From Canna indica (taxonomy: Eukaryota; Streptophyta; Magnoliopsida; Zingiberales; Cannaceae): a stretch of 64,000 nucleotides of DNA. Where the stretch lies: contig CP136891.1 in assembly GCA_034359265.1 (NCBI GenBank), positions 48,786,001 through 48,850,000 of the forward strand. Direction: 5' to 3'. Below the pieces are notes generated by a model that ran no database searches, was not told where the DNA came from, and worked only from the letters and a program-made list of their open reading frames with translations. Made by a program: the position numbers and the translations under genes. This document shows positions 10,880 through 22,510 of this stretch, piece after piece. How positions within the stretch are numbered: position 1 is the stretch's first letter; each line of letters opens with the position of its first letter.

Positions 10880-13600
10880 ACCTTTCCCCCTTAAGGGAAA
10901 TTCGTCCTCGAATTTAATTGGATTGAAAGGACTTACCAGATCTTCAAACAAGGAAGGGTAGCGCTCTCTCATGTCTCGCTCTACCTCCCAAGTGGCCTCT
11001 TGGAAGGACTGCCAGAATCAGGCCGTGAACTAGGTACCTCGATCTGATATGATCATTAATGGGGTACTATGATAAGCCACTATCCTATCTAAAAATAGTC
11101 TGGTGTACTGCTCCGCAGAAAAGGTTGTTCTTACTGGTATGAAGTGTGCAGTCTTGGTTAACCGATCCACTACCACCCAAATGGAGTCAAAGCCGCCTTT
11201 TGAATTAGGCAACCTGGTCACAAGATCCATGGTGATTTTCTCCCACTTCCACTCGGGCACCTCGAGGTTTTGCAGCAGTCCCACGGGCTTCAGGTGTTCG
11301 GTCTTCACATGCTGGCAAACCAGACATTTGGATACAAACTCTACTACCTCTCTTTTCATGCCCTTCCACCAGTAGTGCTGCTTTAAATCTCGGTACATTT
11401 TGGTGGCTCCTGGATGCATCGTATAAGTGGAACGATGACCTAGCTTCAGGACTTGCTTGCGCACCTCTGCCATATCCAGCACCATGATTCGGTCTTTGAA
11501 CCTCAGCACCCCTTCTGAGTCCAACCTGAATCCATTCTTTGCATCACCTCTCTGCACCAAGTCTTTCGTCAACACACAAAAGGCGTCCTCTCCCTGCGTG
11601 GCACGCAACATATCCACTAGTGTGGATTGTACCTGCAGGTGCGCCACCAAGGTACCTGAAGCTGACAGCGCCAGCTCTCGAGCTAGAGGCCTTCGCTTGA
11701 TTTCCAAATGAGTAGACTGCCCATGGATTTTCTGCTTAAAGCATCTGCTACCACATTGGCTTTCCCCGGATGGTACATAATGGTGCAGTCATAATCTTTT
11801 AGGAGCTCCAGCCACCTCCTATGCCTGAGGTTTAGCTCCTTCTGGGTAAGCAAGTACCGGAGGCTCGTGTGATCCGTATAGATCTCGCAAGTCTCCCCGC
11901 ACAGGTAGTGCCGCCAGAGCTTTAGTGAAAAAATCACCGCCGCTAGCTCTAGGTCGTGCGTCGGGTAGTTCTACTCATGAACTTTCAGCTGACGGGACGC
12001 ATAGGCTATGACTCGGCAAAACTGCATCAGAACACAGCCTAGGCCAACCTGAGAGGCTTTACAGATGACCACAAACCCTCCTGAGCCGGAAGGCATGACC
12101 AACACGGGTGGCGACATCAAGCATTCCTTAAGCTTCTGAAAGCTCGCCTCGCACTTGTCATCCCAAACAAATTTGACCTTTTTTTGAGTCAACTGAGTCA
12201 AAGAGGCTGCAATCCTAGAAAAGTTTTCTACAAACTTCCGGTAGTACCCGGCCAACCCAAGAAAATTGCCGATCTCAGTCACGCTGGTTGGCCGTCTCCA
12301 GTTCTGCACAGCCTCCACCTTTGAGGGATCTACCCTTATCCCTTCATTGGACACTACATGGCCCAGGAACCCCACACTTTCTAGCCAGAATTCACATTTA
12401 GAAAATTTAGCGAATAATCGGTGTTCTCTGAGGGTTTCCGGGACCATCCTCAAGTGATCAGAGTGCTCCTCCTTACTCTTGGAGTATACCAAGATGTCGT
12501 CAATGAAGACGATCACAAAACTGTCTAGGTACTCCTTGAACACCATGTTCATCAGATTCATGAAAGCAACAGGTGCATTGGTTAGCCAAAGGACATCACT
12601 AGAAATTCGTAGTGACCATAGCGAGTCCTGAAGGCGATCTTAGCCACATCGCAGTCCCGGATTCTCACCTGATGATATCCTGACCACAAGTCTATCTTAG
12701 AAAACCATCGTGCCCCCTGCAGCTTGTCAAACAAATCGTCTATCCTCAGCAATGGGTAATGATTCTTGATTGTCACTTTATTCAGATGCCTATTGTCGAT
12801 GCACATACGCATAGACCCATCCTTCTTCTTCACGAAGAGCACCGGAGCACCCCATGGTGACACGCTCTGCCGGATGAAGCCCAGGTGTAGCATTTCTTGC
12901 AATAGCACCTCTAACTCCCTGAGTTCGGCCGGCGCCATCCTATAGGGCGGAATGGAGATCGGCTTCACACCGGGCTGCAGAACAATGTAGAAATCAACAT
13001 CTCTTCTGGGCGGTAATCCGGGCAACTCCTCCAGAAACACATTGGGGAACTCATAGACTACCTGAGTTCGACTAGCATCCCTTGTCGCACCACCTTCTTC
13101 CTCGGCCACAGATACGAAGGCCAGGAAAGATTGGCAGCCGCCCTGAAGTAGCTTACGAGCTTTTAGGTTTGAGATGACCCCAATCAGCTCGCTCCTCCCT
13201 TCTCCTTGGAAGGTGAACTGCAGTGACCCGGGCTTGTTGAATGCGACTGTCTTAGCCCTACAATCCAACAACGCAAAGTGCTCTGCCAACCAATCCATGC
13301 CGAAAATGACGTCGAGCTCAAGCATGGGCAGGAGTGTCAAATCTACCCTCAATGCATGGCCGCAGATGAGCACTTCGCAACCTTGAAAAATTGATTTGGC
13401 TATGTTTGCATCGCCCGTAGGCGTTGATACTACAAATGGCCCGTCGAGCAAGGAAGGTGCCATTGGTAACTCAGTAACAAATTTGGCAGATACAAACGAG
13501 TGTGTGGCACCCGGATTAAATAGAACATAAGCAGCAGATGAACATACTAAAATAGTACCTGTTACCACTGCCTTAGACGCCTCTGCCCCATCACAGTTCA
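10880..13600 (-). pseudogene. Gypsy-C pol (PR, RT, RNase H, partial IN), broken
   Basis: This encodes the enzymes for reverse transcription and integration. The protease motif at about 13494-13520 reads [10 protein letters not shown], where retroviral-type proteases carry a catalytic Asp in place of Asn. Reverse transcriptase spans about 13060-11990, with [13 protein letters not shown] and the catalytic [12 protein letters not shown] frame break lies at about 12570. RNase H is at about 12100-11700 ([15 protein letters not shown]). Integrase starts with a degenerate HHCC zone (HPGATKMYRDL, CLVCQHVK) and a DDE region ending at ISDRGT near 11030. From there the sequence jumps to a late EATWE-like segment. 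The missing 750 bp correspond to the integrase C-terminus and most of the chromodomain-like tail seen in gypsy-B. Confidence 0.87.
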
Positions 13601-14694
13601 TAGCAAACACCCTGGCAGACGGTTTCTCTAAATGGCTAGTCTGCGGGCCCCTATTCTGCATCTGCCCTCCCTGAGCCATTGACCCCACTGACATAGGTGC
13701 CTTTCCTTTTGACTGCTCGGACTTTTGGCCACATTGCGGCACCTCAGCTTTTTGAGAACCACCTCCTGACACTTCTGGCCTTACTGAACCAGACCTTGGG
13801 CCCCCACGGCCCCGGTTACCATTCTGACCTCGTCTCTGTTGCTGGTCTGCAGCGGTCACTGCCCCCTCCGAATGCCATGGTCGACCCTCAGTTCCTTGCG
13901 GCCGAAATTTCTTCTTGGCCGGCCCGTCATTCCTCTCGAACGGCACCAAGGCTTCCTTCTGAAGGGCTTCATCCACTACCCGGGCAAGAGTGGAATCCTC
14001 GGTATAGTGGATGAGCCTGCCAATCTGAGGTCTCAAGCCTCCAACGAACCTCTTGACCCTGGCGGTCTTAGATGCCACTAGAGTTGGATGATACTTGGAA
14101 AGACAGTTGAACTTCATATCATATTCTGACACTAACATGCCTCCAGCCTGACGCAGCATCTCAAAGTCCCGGGCTCGCTTGTCGCGAACACTCATTGGCA
14201 AGTACTGCTCATCCATAGCCGCCTTGAACTCCTCCCAAGTGGGAGGTAGCGTGCCTGCTGGCCTACGAGCCCTCCAAGTGTGCAACTAGACCATTGCCGG
14301 TCCCCTCATCTGAAGTCTGACCATACGGGGCCGTTGCCTCCGATGAGCATCCCATTTCCATGCATAGCTCGTAGCAGTCCCCTAGAAATTCAGTCACATC
14401 CACCTGTTGATTTGTTCCAGTGAATTCTGGTGGCTTCAGCGTGACGAAGTTTGCATATATTGGGGCTCCCGGAGCCCTGACCACTGGCGTCATAGCCTCG
14501 ACCACCCCCGGTACCGCTGGAACTATGGGTACTGGTTGCAGCGGCGACTGCTGCTGCTGTTGTTGTTGTTGCATTTGTTCTCTTAGTTCCTGGTCCATGT
14601 CCCTGCCCCGGGCCCGGCCTCGGCCTCGCCCCCAGCCTCGACGTTTTGCCAAGTTATTGCCGCTGTCACTCAGTGCAGAATTATGAGCCTCCAT
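13600..14694 (-). pseudogene. Gypsy-C gag, frameshifted and lacking its zinc knuckle
   Basis: This encodes the capsid-type Gag that packages element RNA. The frame opens at 14694 with an Arg/Gly-rich stretch (RGWGRGRGRARGRD) and a poly-Gln run. The retrotransposon gag core follows, with [23 protein letters not shown] and [16 protein letters not shown] frameshift near 14325 and a stop near 14287, in the expected Trp-Leu-His-Thr context, split it. After VPQCG the frame jumps directly to [13 protein letters not shown], whereas gypsy-B has 35 extra codons with the CCHC region there. The capsid part is recognisable, but the nucleic-acid-binding knuckle is gone. Confidence 0.85.
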
Positions 14695-14896
14695 TACACT
14701 ATCACAGAGAAAAGAATAATTTTCCTGTCATATAATAAATTTTTAATATAAGCTTTTAAAATTTACTAACCGCACGGTGTGCTGAGTGCAGTCGTGGGTG
14801 CCAGATCTCGTAGCATAACTATACCGTATACCGACATGCTAGCATATGTCTCATACGATACCCAACTCCTAGTCATAGTCAAGGACCTAACCAAAA

Positions 14897-14908
14897 GCTC
14901 TGATACAA
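14897..14908 (-). promoter_or_regulatory. Gypsy-C primer binding site
   Basis: The reverse-strand sequence TTGTATCAGAGC differs at one position from TGGTATCAGAGC, the initiator tRNA-Met complement used by many plant LTR elements. It starts a few bases after the LTR end, as expected for first-strand priming. Confidence 0.7.
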
Positions 14909-14912
14909 ACTT

Positions 14913-15753
14913 TGTCACACCCCAACTCAGGGTCGTATGATCGGCCAGGGTCTATGTCCTACCCTAAAGCCTACTACATACACTAACTAACGAGAAACCA
15001 GAACACATAAATAGAAAACAACGATGCAGCTTTATTTGAATTTCAAGAAAGTATACAATTTTTAATAAAAGGGATAGTAGCTAACATCAAGCACAAAATG
15101 AAACAACTCGAATTCAAGTTGAATACAAGCTTTAAAACCAACAACCAACAACTCTCAGTGTATAAAAATAACAAATCTAGACATCTAGACTATAACTATT
15201 GGACGCCGCTACGAGATCGATGCCACTGCTTACCCTCCAGCTGCACCATGACTCCAAGCCTCAACACACTGATCGGGCTCTGCAAAAAAAGAAAAATAAA
15301 CCGTGAGTCCACATGTGACTCAGTGAGCGGTTCTTCCGAACCTCCACGTAATTCCCAATAAGCATATATATATATATATATGAGGTAGCATAATATAAAG
15401 TCAGTGATATAATTTGCTTTTGATATGACAACCGACCCCAAGGGTCATCCTGTATAGACCATACATTCATGTAACCAGCCATAACGGCCTAACTAAGCCA
15501 CTTGGCACCCGACCCTTAGGGCCTACCCATGGTCTAGTGACTCGGCTTTAACCAGCCCTACCACACAACAAAATATTCGTTCAGGCCACATAGCACATAA
15601 GTGAATCAAAGAAATTTTTGGGCCGTCGACTAGGATGGTCTACTAGTCTTCGGACACCGATTGGGGTAGGGATAGCTAGTCCCACCCAACTGGGGTCTGA
15701 CACCTAATGGGCCCGCTAGTGAAATTTCAAGACCCAATCACTGGCCGAGTCAA
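14913..15753 (-). repeat. Gypsy-C 5' LTR, truncated
   Basis: This copy is collinear with 8268-9098 over about 840 bp and then stops abruptly at the phrase CTGGCCGAGTCAA. About 1.77 kb of the LTR, including the start of U3 in element orientation, is missing. Confidence 0.85.
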
Positions 15754-18096
15754 GCAAAGTCCCCTACAAGCAAAGTCAAGCAAAGAGTTAGCGGCCAAAC
15801 ATTACAAAATTAAATGTGAAAAGATTGAGCAGAATAAGAAGTTAAATCCAAACAGAAGATATGGTTTAGTCTCAAAACAAAATAAGAAGGACTCAGTCGC
15901 ACAAATTGCAGAGGCCAATCAGAAGAATATTATCTCTAATATCAATGTCCAAGAGAAAGGAAAGACATCCTTTGAAAAGCCCAAGGATGCAGTCCCCACT
16001 CAACCTACTGCTTCTACTATGAGGCAGGTCATTTCTATTGATATTCAAAATAGAGGAAAAAGACCAACCATTCAAGATCAAAGACCCACATCCTCTACTC
16101 AAAAACAAGTTCTTTCCAATTCCAATACAAAGTCTTCTCAAGTGCAACAACAACAAAAGCCAATCATTCAATATTAAAGGTCTACCCAAGTGCAGCAGCA
16201 ACAAAGGCCAACCATTCAAGATCAACAAAGAAAGGGTAACCATGATCAAGGACATGGGTATGCAACAAAGAAGACAAAGACTGCACCTTTGTGTCCATCA
16301 ATGTCAATGGTTGAATATCGTGAGAAGCTGGGTATGCAAGTGCTAGAAAAAGATCCTCTAGAAGAGGAATGTGGAGAAGATGACATGGAACAAGTTGAGG
16401 AAGAGCACAATATACCCGATGAGTTGGAACATGTTCCCGAAGGTATATTATGTCATTATATGGAATTCTATAATTAGCTTATTTTTAAATCATTATTGTT
16501 ATGTTAATTAGGAACATCAAAAAAGAAAGCAAGAGGGAAGACAATGTGCTATAGAATTCATGGAAGATCGCTAGAGGAGCGACAGGAAATAATTTTCAAT
16601 AGTGAAGCACAACCAGTTGGGCCCAATGAGAAAGTTGTTTCAGACTTGAGCCAATTTTTGGGAACCGTGGCACGAAATTCAGATTGGTGTCCCTTGATTT
16701 ACACCAATTGGAAGGCCGTACCGAACAAGGATGACATATGGAAATATATCAATGTATGATAGTTTTTTATATTGTTCATTTACATTTACATGTTAATATT
16801 AATGATTGTTTTGCTTCACTTTGTAGAAAAAGTTCATCCTTCCAAAAATAGGGAAAGGGGTTGTGTTCAAAATTATGGATGAAGCTTGGAGGAAACACAA
16901 ATCAAAAATCAAGAAGGAACATTTTGACAATTATGTAACAAATAGCGAGAGGATAAAAAATCGTCCTACAGACATTCCTCTCGAACACTTCAAGCAAATG
17001 ATTGATTACTGGAGCTATGAACCCATCCAAGTAAGTATCTAGGTTTCATTATATAACTATGAAAATTATAAAGATTTAGCGGAGTTTGGTCTGCTTAGTG
17101 GGTTTAACTATGAACACTTTAGCGGAGTTTGGTCTGCTTCTAACCTCAGTGAAATCACCTATGGATTTCTTACTTGCTTTTGATATGGTTATTGATTTTT
17201 TCTGATTGCATATATTTAGTTTTTTTGTTATTGATGTAGGATATGTGCCAACAAAATAGATTGAACAGATCACAACAAAAATGGAGGCATCAGATGGGCA
17301 ATAAAAGATTTTCTGTGATAAAAGAAAAATTGGTAATATTTTTTTGCACGGTTTCATATTTTGAATTTTAAAGTAATGTCAATATTATGGTTTAACTCAT
17401 TCTTGTGATTTATATAAAGCATGCTCAAAAGAATGAAGAACCCAGTCAAGTTGAGATGTTTGTTGAAACTCGGACTAAGGACGGAAAAGCCTTAGATGAT
17501 GAAACTGAAGAGACAATTGTGAGTTTTTCTTCTAGCTATTGTTTTATACTTAATTATTTATTATTATCACTAACATTATTAAAATGTACATTTTAGGAAA
17601 AGCTTAAAACCATGGTTGAGCATGATGGGAAACCTGCTGCTGAGGCATTTCAATCTATGTTTGGGAAAGAGAAGTCAGGAAGGGTGCGTTGTTATGGAGG
17701 AACAATTACACCCACAATCTTAAAAAAAAATGAAGAAATGGCAGCAATGCAAGAAAAACATGATCAAGAGGTGAAGTCTTTGAAGGAGCAACATGCAATA
17801 ATGGAAGAAAGACATGCAAAAATGGAAGAGAGACAGAACCAAATGCAACACCAAATGCAAGGAATGCAATCTCTTTTGAAGACATTTATTACACAGGCAA
17901 ACCCAGATTTAGACATAGAGGCTATAACAGCTCTGTTGGCACCACCAACTACTCCAAGGGATGCCAATAGCATCTTTGGTTCTTCTACTTCCACACATCA
18001 TCCTCAAAATCAGGTAATTTTAGTTTAATATATGATTATGGAGTCTTCTGATCATTTTTAATTATTAATTGATTTTTGCAGGAAATGATGAATTGA
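15754..18096 (+). pseudogene. CACTA accessory protein gene (Transposase_24-like), 3' part with introns
   Basis: This multi-exon gene is of a type carried by plant CACTA elements. Exons inferred from GT/AG borders are 15754-16440, 16512-16755, 16827-17030, 17240-17331, 17421-17519, 17597-18013 and 18082-18096. Visible features are a basic N-terminal part (NPNRRYG), two Gln-rich units (VQQQQ...PTIQDQ), an acidic patch, and the conserved core around GRSLEERQEI, WKAVPNKDDIW and DEAWRKHKSKIKKEHF. It ends with a coiled coil rich in MEERHAKMEER at about 17720-17880. A TAA at 16175-16177 interrupts the Gln-rich part in frame. The terminal exon meets TGA where TGG could continue into a Trp/Asn-rich tail. 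Its 5' end is cut by the gypsy-C LTR. Confidence 0.75.
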
Positions 18097-18430
18097 GATG
18101 ATCAAGAGGACTGGGCTAATCGGAATGCTAGGCTTAGAACAATTTCATATGTTTGTGAACTTTATTTAGACTTAATTGTGAAATTATGGAATGGGAATAC
18201 TATAATTGTGAACTTATTATTCAATTAAATATATTATAAGTTTGAATGAAATTTATGTTTTCGAATCTATGTTTGTGAAATTGTATGGTTGTCTGTGAAA
18301 TTGTATGGTTGTGTATGAAATTGTATGAGTGTCTGTGAAATTATATGGTTTACAGGAATATATATACATTTTAGGAACAAATATGAACCTGCGCACAAAC
18401 AATACAAATATGAACCAACCTATAAGATTT

Positions 18431-18764
18431 ACCTATAGGAATGGCTAAGAACCGTTTCTATAGGGTGGAACTATAGGAACGGTTTTAATAAAACCGTTCC
18501 TATAGGGTGGAACTATAGGAACGGTGTAAAACCGTTCCTATAGGGTTGGTTTATAGGAACACTTTTATAACCGTTCCTATAGGCTGGACCTATAGGAATG
18601 ATTTTTTTGGCAGCGTGACCATAGGGAAGAAAACCGTTCCTATAGCCTAACGGAACGGCTGATTTGAGTACACATGGGAAACCGTTCCCGTAGGTCTATG
18701 GGAACGGTTTTTATCTTTTGGGAACGGTTTTCAACCGTTCCTATAGATTAAAAATATTGTAGTG
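18431..18764 (+). mobile_element. CACTA right subterminal repeats and terminus
   Basis: The motif CCGTTCCTATAG and its inverse CTATAGGAACGG recur about 15 times in both orientations between 18431 and 18750. The block ends with ATATTGTAGTG at 18764, the reverse complement of a CACTACAAT terminus. Dense subterminal arrays of this kind are the binding sites of CACTA accessory proteins. The 3 bp after the end are ACT. The matching left end and duplication are not in the window. Confidence 0.88.
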
Positions 18765-19530
18765 ACTCTCCCATTAAATGGTTTAATTTCACTCAACAAA
18801 TTATGCATTAAGTTGATGCACATCTTAACTTCGCTGAACTCCAATTGAATTCAAATTAAACTTCATGTGAATCAAGTTTTAGTGGCCTAAAATTTAAAAT
18901 AATCAATCAAATTCAACTTAAATTAAAACTTAAACAAATTAAACCAAACTAGTTCCGAAAATTCATCAGGTCATTTGAGCGGGGAAAATTTGACCAATTT
19001 TTTTTAAAAAAGAAATTGACCATTTAAAAAAAAAATCAATTACTTATTTGCTCCCAACAATGAACCGAATTGATCTTAGGTTTAGGTTTGAATATTTTCG
19101 ATGGGACAAGTCTTAATGTAAATATGTAGAACTTACATTACATGTTAATTCTTAAAACAAAAGAAAAGTAAAATCTAAAAAATAACTCCATGTACTGTAT
19201 GAACATAAAGCTATGATAAAATTTCTAACAAATTTTCTTTTGATTTAAAAAATTAATAATTTACCATAAATGTTAGGTTTTGATGATTTTAGGTCAAAAT
19301 ATTAAAAAAATAATAATGAGTAGGGTGGGATGCATCAAAATATGAACATAAAGAAATCGTCATCCCTAAAGTAGTGTCTATGGATAACTATGACAGATGG
19401 GTTGCTAAAAAACATAATTAATCTGAGACCTGAGTGGATCAACATGAACCAATCAGTTTAATAGTTTAAATCCATATGGCTGAGAACAAAGAATATCGTG
19501 CGGTTGAAAATAATATAATAATAATAAAAA
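18765..19530. other. AT-rich non-coding stretch
   Basis: No gene or element termini were recognised. It has A/T homopolymer runs near 18998 and 19026. It is probably degraded intergenic DNA flanking the CACTA element. Confidence 0.5.
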
Positions 19531-19599
19531 TGATGCTGCACGGGATCGAAATGGAGATCGTTAGTAAGACTAACATGATAACCACTATACCACAGCATC
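19531..19599 (-). pseudogene. tRNA-Val-like relic (degenerate)
   Basis: On the reverse strand the ends GATGCTG and CAGCATC pair perfectly as a 7-bp acceptor stem. The segment GTGGTATAGTGGTTATCA resembles a D-arm, and TTAGTCTTAC matches the anticodon arm of the better copy at 44653. The T-loop TTCGATC is present, but the T-stem does not pair. About 4 nt are missing from the anticodon/variable region, giving 69 nt. A T-rich tail follows on the same strand. It could be a dead tRNA gene or a tRNA-derived SINE head. Confidence 0.5.
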
Positions 19600-20358
19600 C
19601 TGTTGACAACTGCCGGGAAAGAACTTTATGGTCGGTTTTCTCAGTTTGCTCTCGTTGCCTTCCTCCACACAAATATATTATGGTAATTACCAGTATCGTC
19701 TTCCAGTTCGCTCCAACCTTCTTCCGTTAGGACGGATGGGGCTTCGCTTCATGGTGGTCTCTAAAAGATGGGCTTATCCAACTCAGCCTCCACCACCTCC
19801 TCCTCTCCTCCCCAAGTCTCTGTTCATCTCCTCTTCTTCCCGTAAGCATCCAACTAAACCTCACAAAAATTTATACTCCAATTTCCTGGAGTTTTTCTTC
19901 TTTTCCTTTTGCCGCAATTTATTTTTACGCCTTGTCAAAAATTGCCTCTGCCCGGGAGAAAGGTGAATTTTTTGGGCGTTTGTTGGTTCCTTGATAGGCG
20001 ATGCTCCAAATGAATGCAAAGTTTTGCTAGATATCATTACATTTTACATGCAAATAAATGGGTTTTTTGCCCCATGCTCGTGGTGATCACGATTTTGAAA
20101 GTAGCAAACTTATTGTTGCGATCTCTTGGTCTGGTTATTGTGATGATCATCTCCTTGTTACAATTTATATTTAGATAAGATCGACTATTTTCTATCAGCT
20201 TATGTTTTAAGATGGAATGGTAAAGATGATAGATTGTAGTTTATCCACCAGCATCAATTTCCCCGAGTTTTTTATGCATCAACTTAGTTTTTCTCTAGTA
20301 TCACGTGTGGCAGCAGTCAGTCATTAAACAAAATGGACAGACTTTATTCGAGTGCAAT
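19600..20358 (+). other. Non-coding stretch with a possible orphan first exon (19736-19841)
   Basis: An ATG at 19736 opens a short frame (MGLRFMVVSKRW, then a Pro-rich run, then SLFISSSS) that runs to a good-looking splice donor, CCCGTAAGC, at 19842. This looks like the first exon of a plant gene, perhaps a captured or decayed fragment. No convincing second exon was seen downstream. The rest holds no recognisable feature. Confidence 0.25.
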
Positions 20359-20554
20359 TTCTATGGAGCCTCTTATAGGAATGAACCTAGTTTTATTAAA
20401 ATTAAATCTAATATAATTCAGACTGAACTTAAAGTAAGAGTGAACATGTGTTGTAAATGAGTGAACCTAACATTTTCACTTTAGATTTAGTATTAATGAT
20501 CTTAGGTTTAGTATTAAAAATGCTAAGTTCACTCATACGCGGGGCTCCATAGAA
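20359..20554. mobile_element. Probable MITE with imperfect terminal inverted repeats
   Basis: The ends TTCTATGGAGCC and GGCTCCATAGAA are perfect 12-bp inverted repeats. The similarity continues imperfectly for about 40 bp (GAATGAACCTAG against the complement of CTAAGTTCACTC). The total length of 196 bp fits a MITE. No clear target-site duplication was found. A further partial copy of the terminal motif follows immediately at 20556. Confidence 0.55.
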
Positions 20555-20699
20555 CTTCTATGGAGCTTGACACCATAGAAGTTTTTTCCGTTTATTTCTA
20601 TCACTACCAAGTGACTTATAGCTTTTGGATCCATCGATGGAAATTTCTCCGGTAGCTTCAATGACTGTATCCAAAAATTAATAAAATGTACTCAATGAC

Positions 20700-21745
20700 C
20701 CCACTATGGGTCAATGACCCTGCGGACCTCAGCCCTACGATTGTTCTGGTCGTCTCTCATTCTCCACGGTGGTGGGGTCCTATTCGAACTTGCGCCGAGG
20801 GTCATGGTCTCGTCAATCTCGGCTGTGACTCCATCTGTGGCTAATGTAGCACGACAGTGGGGGGGGGGGGGGGGGGGGGGGGCTCTGATTAGATGCTCAA
20901 TTTGGTCTTTGAGCATTACGCACCCTTGATGGTGTGCCCGTAGGTGCGGTGGAACTCACAATTCTTGCTCTTGCCTACATTAGGCAGGGTTTGGACTTTC
21001 TTGCGTTGCTGGGAAGCTTGAGTAGCTACAAGTTGTAAAATTCATGATAATTTTCCTTTTGGCGTCCAATGGGATGTACTCGTCAAATCTGGGGCTCGGG
21101 ATGGTGACCTTTCCCTTTTGTCGTTATCTTGCTCGCAGAGATCTCGATCTTCGTCCATCCTATCGGGTTTCTTGGATTTCGTATCATCAACAACGTCTTT
21201 GGTTGTTTGTCTATCGTCCTTTTTGGCCTCTCGAAGTTCTCGGAACTCAGCCATACTCCTCGGCTTGGCTAGAGCGATGTGGTCTGCAAATTGTTCGGGC
21301 TTCAACCCGTGCTTGGCGGAATATAACTCGACGTGCAGTCGAGGTTGAGAATCTCCATGGCCACGGCATGGGATCTCTTCGAGTAATCTCTTCATGTTGT
21401 CCCTACTTGATGTAATGAAGAGAGCCCTTTGTCTTGGAGTAGATCTATGACGAGGAAAACTAGTTGGTGAAGGCTTGGGAGAGCTCCTTGAGAGTGTGTA
21501 CCGACCATGGCTGTAGGGAGGAGAACCAAAGTAGGGCGACCTTCTCTAAGAGATAATAGAGTCAGTTGTGCCGTTGAGGAGCATCATCAACCTGAACATC
21601 ATTAGATGGGTGGTTGAATCACTTGTGTCATCATAGGGCTGGAGTGTGATTGGCGGTTTGAAATTGTTAAGGAGATGGACTGGCATAATGTGCTCGGCGA
21701 AGGATCCCAAGTCAATGGTGGGGGGAAGAGTGATCTTCTGACCCT
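20700..21745 (-). pseudogene. Tat-type gypsy gag, middle and C-terminal part
   Basis: Read on the reverse strand across several frames, this resembles the Gag of Tat/Athila-type plant gypsy elements. Visible pieces are IDLGSFAEHIMPV and LQPYDDTSDSTTHLMMFR, then a segment near 21530 (WFSSLQPWS in one frame, where related proteins have a Trp-Phe-Ser-x-Leu-x-Pro pattern). A central ORF at 21395-21042 follows, and then a late CEFHRTYGHTIKGC-like segment leading into LKDQIEHLIRA. Stops and frameshifts are frequent. The N-terminal part lies at 43648-43993, on the far side of the nested insertions. Protease and polymerase parts are absent, so the element is truncated near 20700. Confidence 0.7.
20859..20882 (+). 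repeat. Poly-G run (24 nt)
   Basis: A 24-nt G run lies within the gag relic (poly-Pro on the reverse strand). Its length is unreliable in any assembly. Confidence 0.9.
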
Positions 21746-22510
21746 AGTTTTGTTACGCCCTACCTAGATTTATAACTAGATATCACCTAGGAAAACGTAG
21801 CCAACAACTAAGCAACAAGATAATCTAGGGTTCTTAGAAACAAAATTCAACTAGATCGAACAATCAAAAACTAATATTTCACAAGAGTTCTTAAATCAAA
21901 ATCTCAACAACAATACTAAGACAAATAAAAGTCAACTACGCAACGGATGGCATCTCCTCCTCCATGACTCTAGCCACATACAACAAACATCAGCAAAAAT
22001 CTGAGTAGGAGTTTCAACATGTCAACAACAAAGATAGATAAAACATGATGCGATGCTACCGCCAAATGCAACATGTCAACAAAATATGCATGTTCACCTA
22101 TCACCTAATGCAACTCATACCAATCAAGAGCATAGTGTACAAGTGAGTTTCCCCCGCACTGTCGCACCTCGAGAGTAGCACCTCAAGCCCACTCAACTAA
22201 GATGTGCAACTATCTAAAGGATAGCCCGTCGGCGTCTCAAACCCCGACGTCGCACACTAGCACCCTGTGTGAAAAATAACGTGATCGCCGATGTCACCGC
22301 TCAAACACCTCGGGCCAACAATATAAGTGTCCAGGGCTTTTGAAAGGAATAGTGCCCTTGAGCCAATCACATGTCGATGTGTTTTGGGACTATTCAAGGG
22401 TAATCAACTTAATGAGATAACTTTTCATCATATGTTGCATCTTTATTTATAAAGATTATGATGAACCCCAAGAATTCGGGCAAATGATTCTAATGCCATG
22501 ATGAGATCAT

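Larger units (their letters stand above)
8268..15753 (-). mobile_element. Gypsy-C: Ty3/gypsy chromovirus-type LTR retrotransposon, truncated
   Basis: The element is read on the reverse strand. Two LTR copies begin with the same TGTCACACCCC (+ strand view) at 8268 and 14913. They flank gag, protease, reverse transcriptase, RNase H and part of integrase in the Ty3/gypsy order. An initiator tRNA-Met-type primer site sits beside the 14913 LTR. The left LTR is full length (about 2.6 kb). The right LTR stops after about 840 bp, at about 15753, and CACTA accessory-gene sequence follows, so no target-site duplication can be checked. Internal lesions include a gag frameshift, loss of the zinc knuckle, an altered protease active site and a large integrase deletion. 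It is close in sequence to gypsy-B. Confidence 0.9.

Noticed and set aside
8268..15753. A target-site duplication for gypsy-C
   Set aside because: The right LTR is truncated, so the sequence after it is not an insertion flank.
19628..19966. 112-codon ORF as a complete small gene
   Set aside because: The frame crosses a good splice donor and becomes low-complexity Phe/Ser beyond it. Only the first part looks exon-like, and no partner exon was found.
20704..20929. Poly-Gly and poly-Pro ORFs across the 24-G run
   Set aside because: They are products of the homopolymer. The reverse-strand part is retained only as gag remnant.
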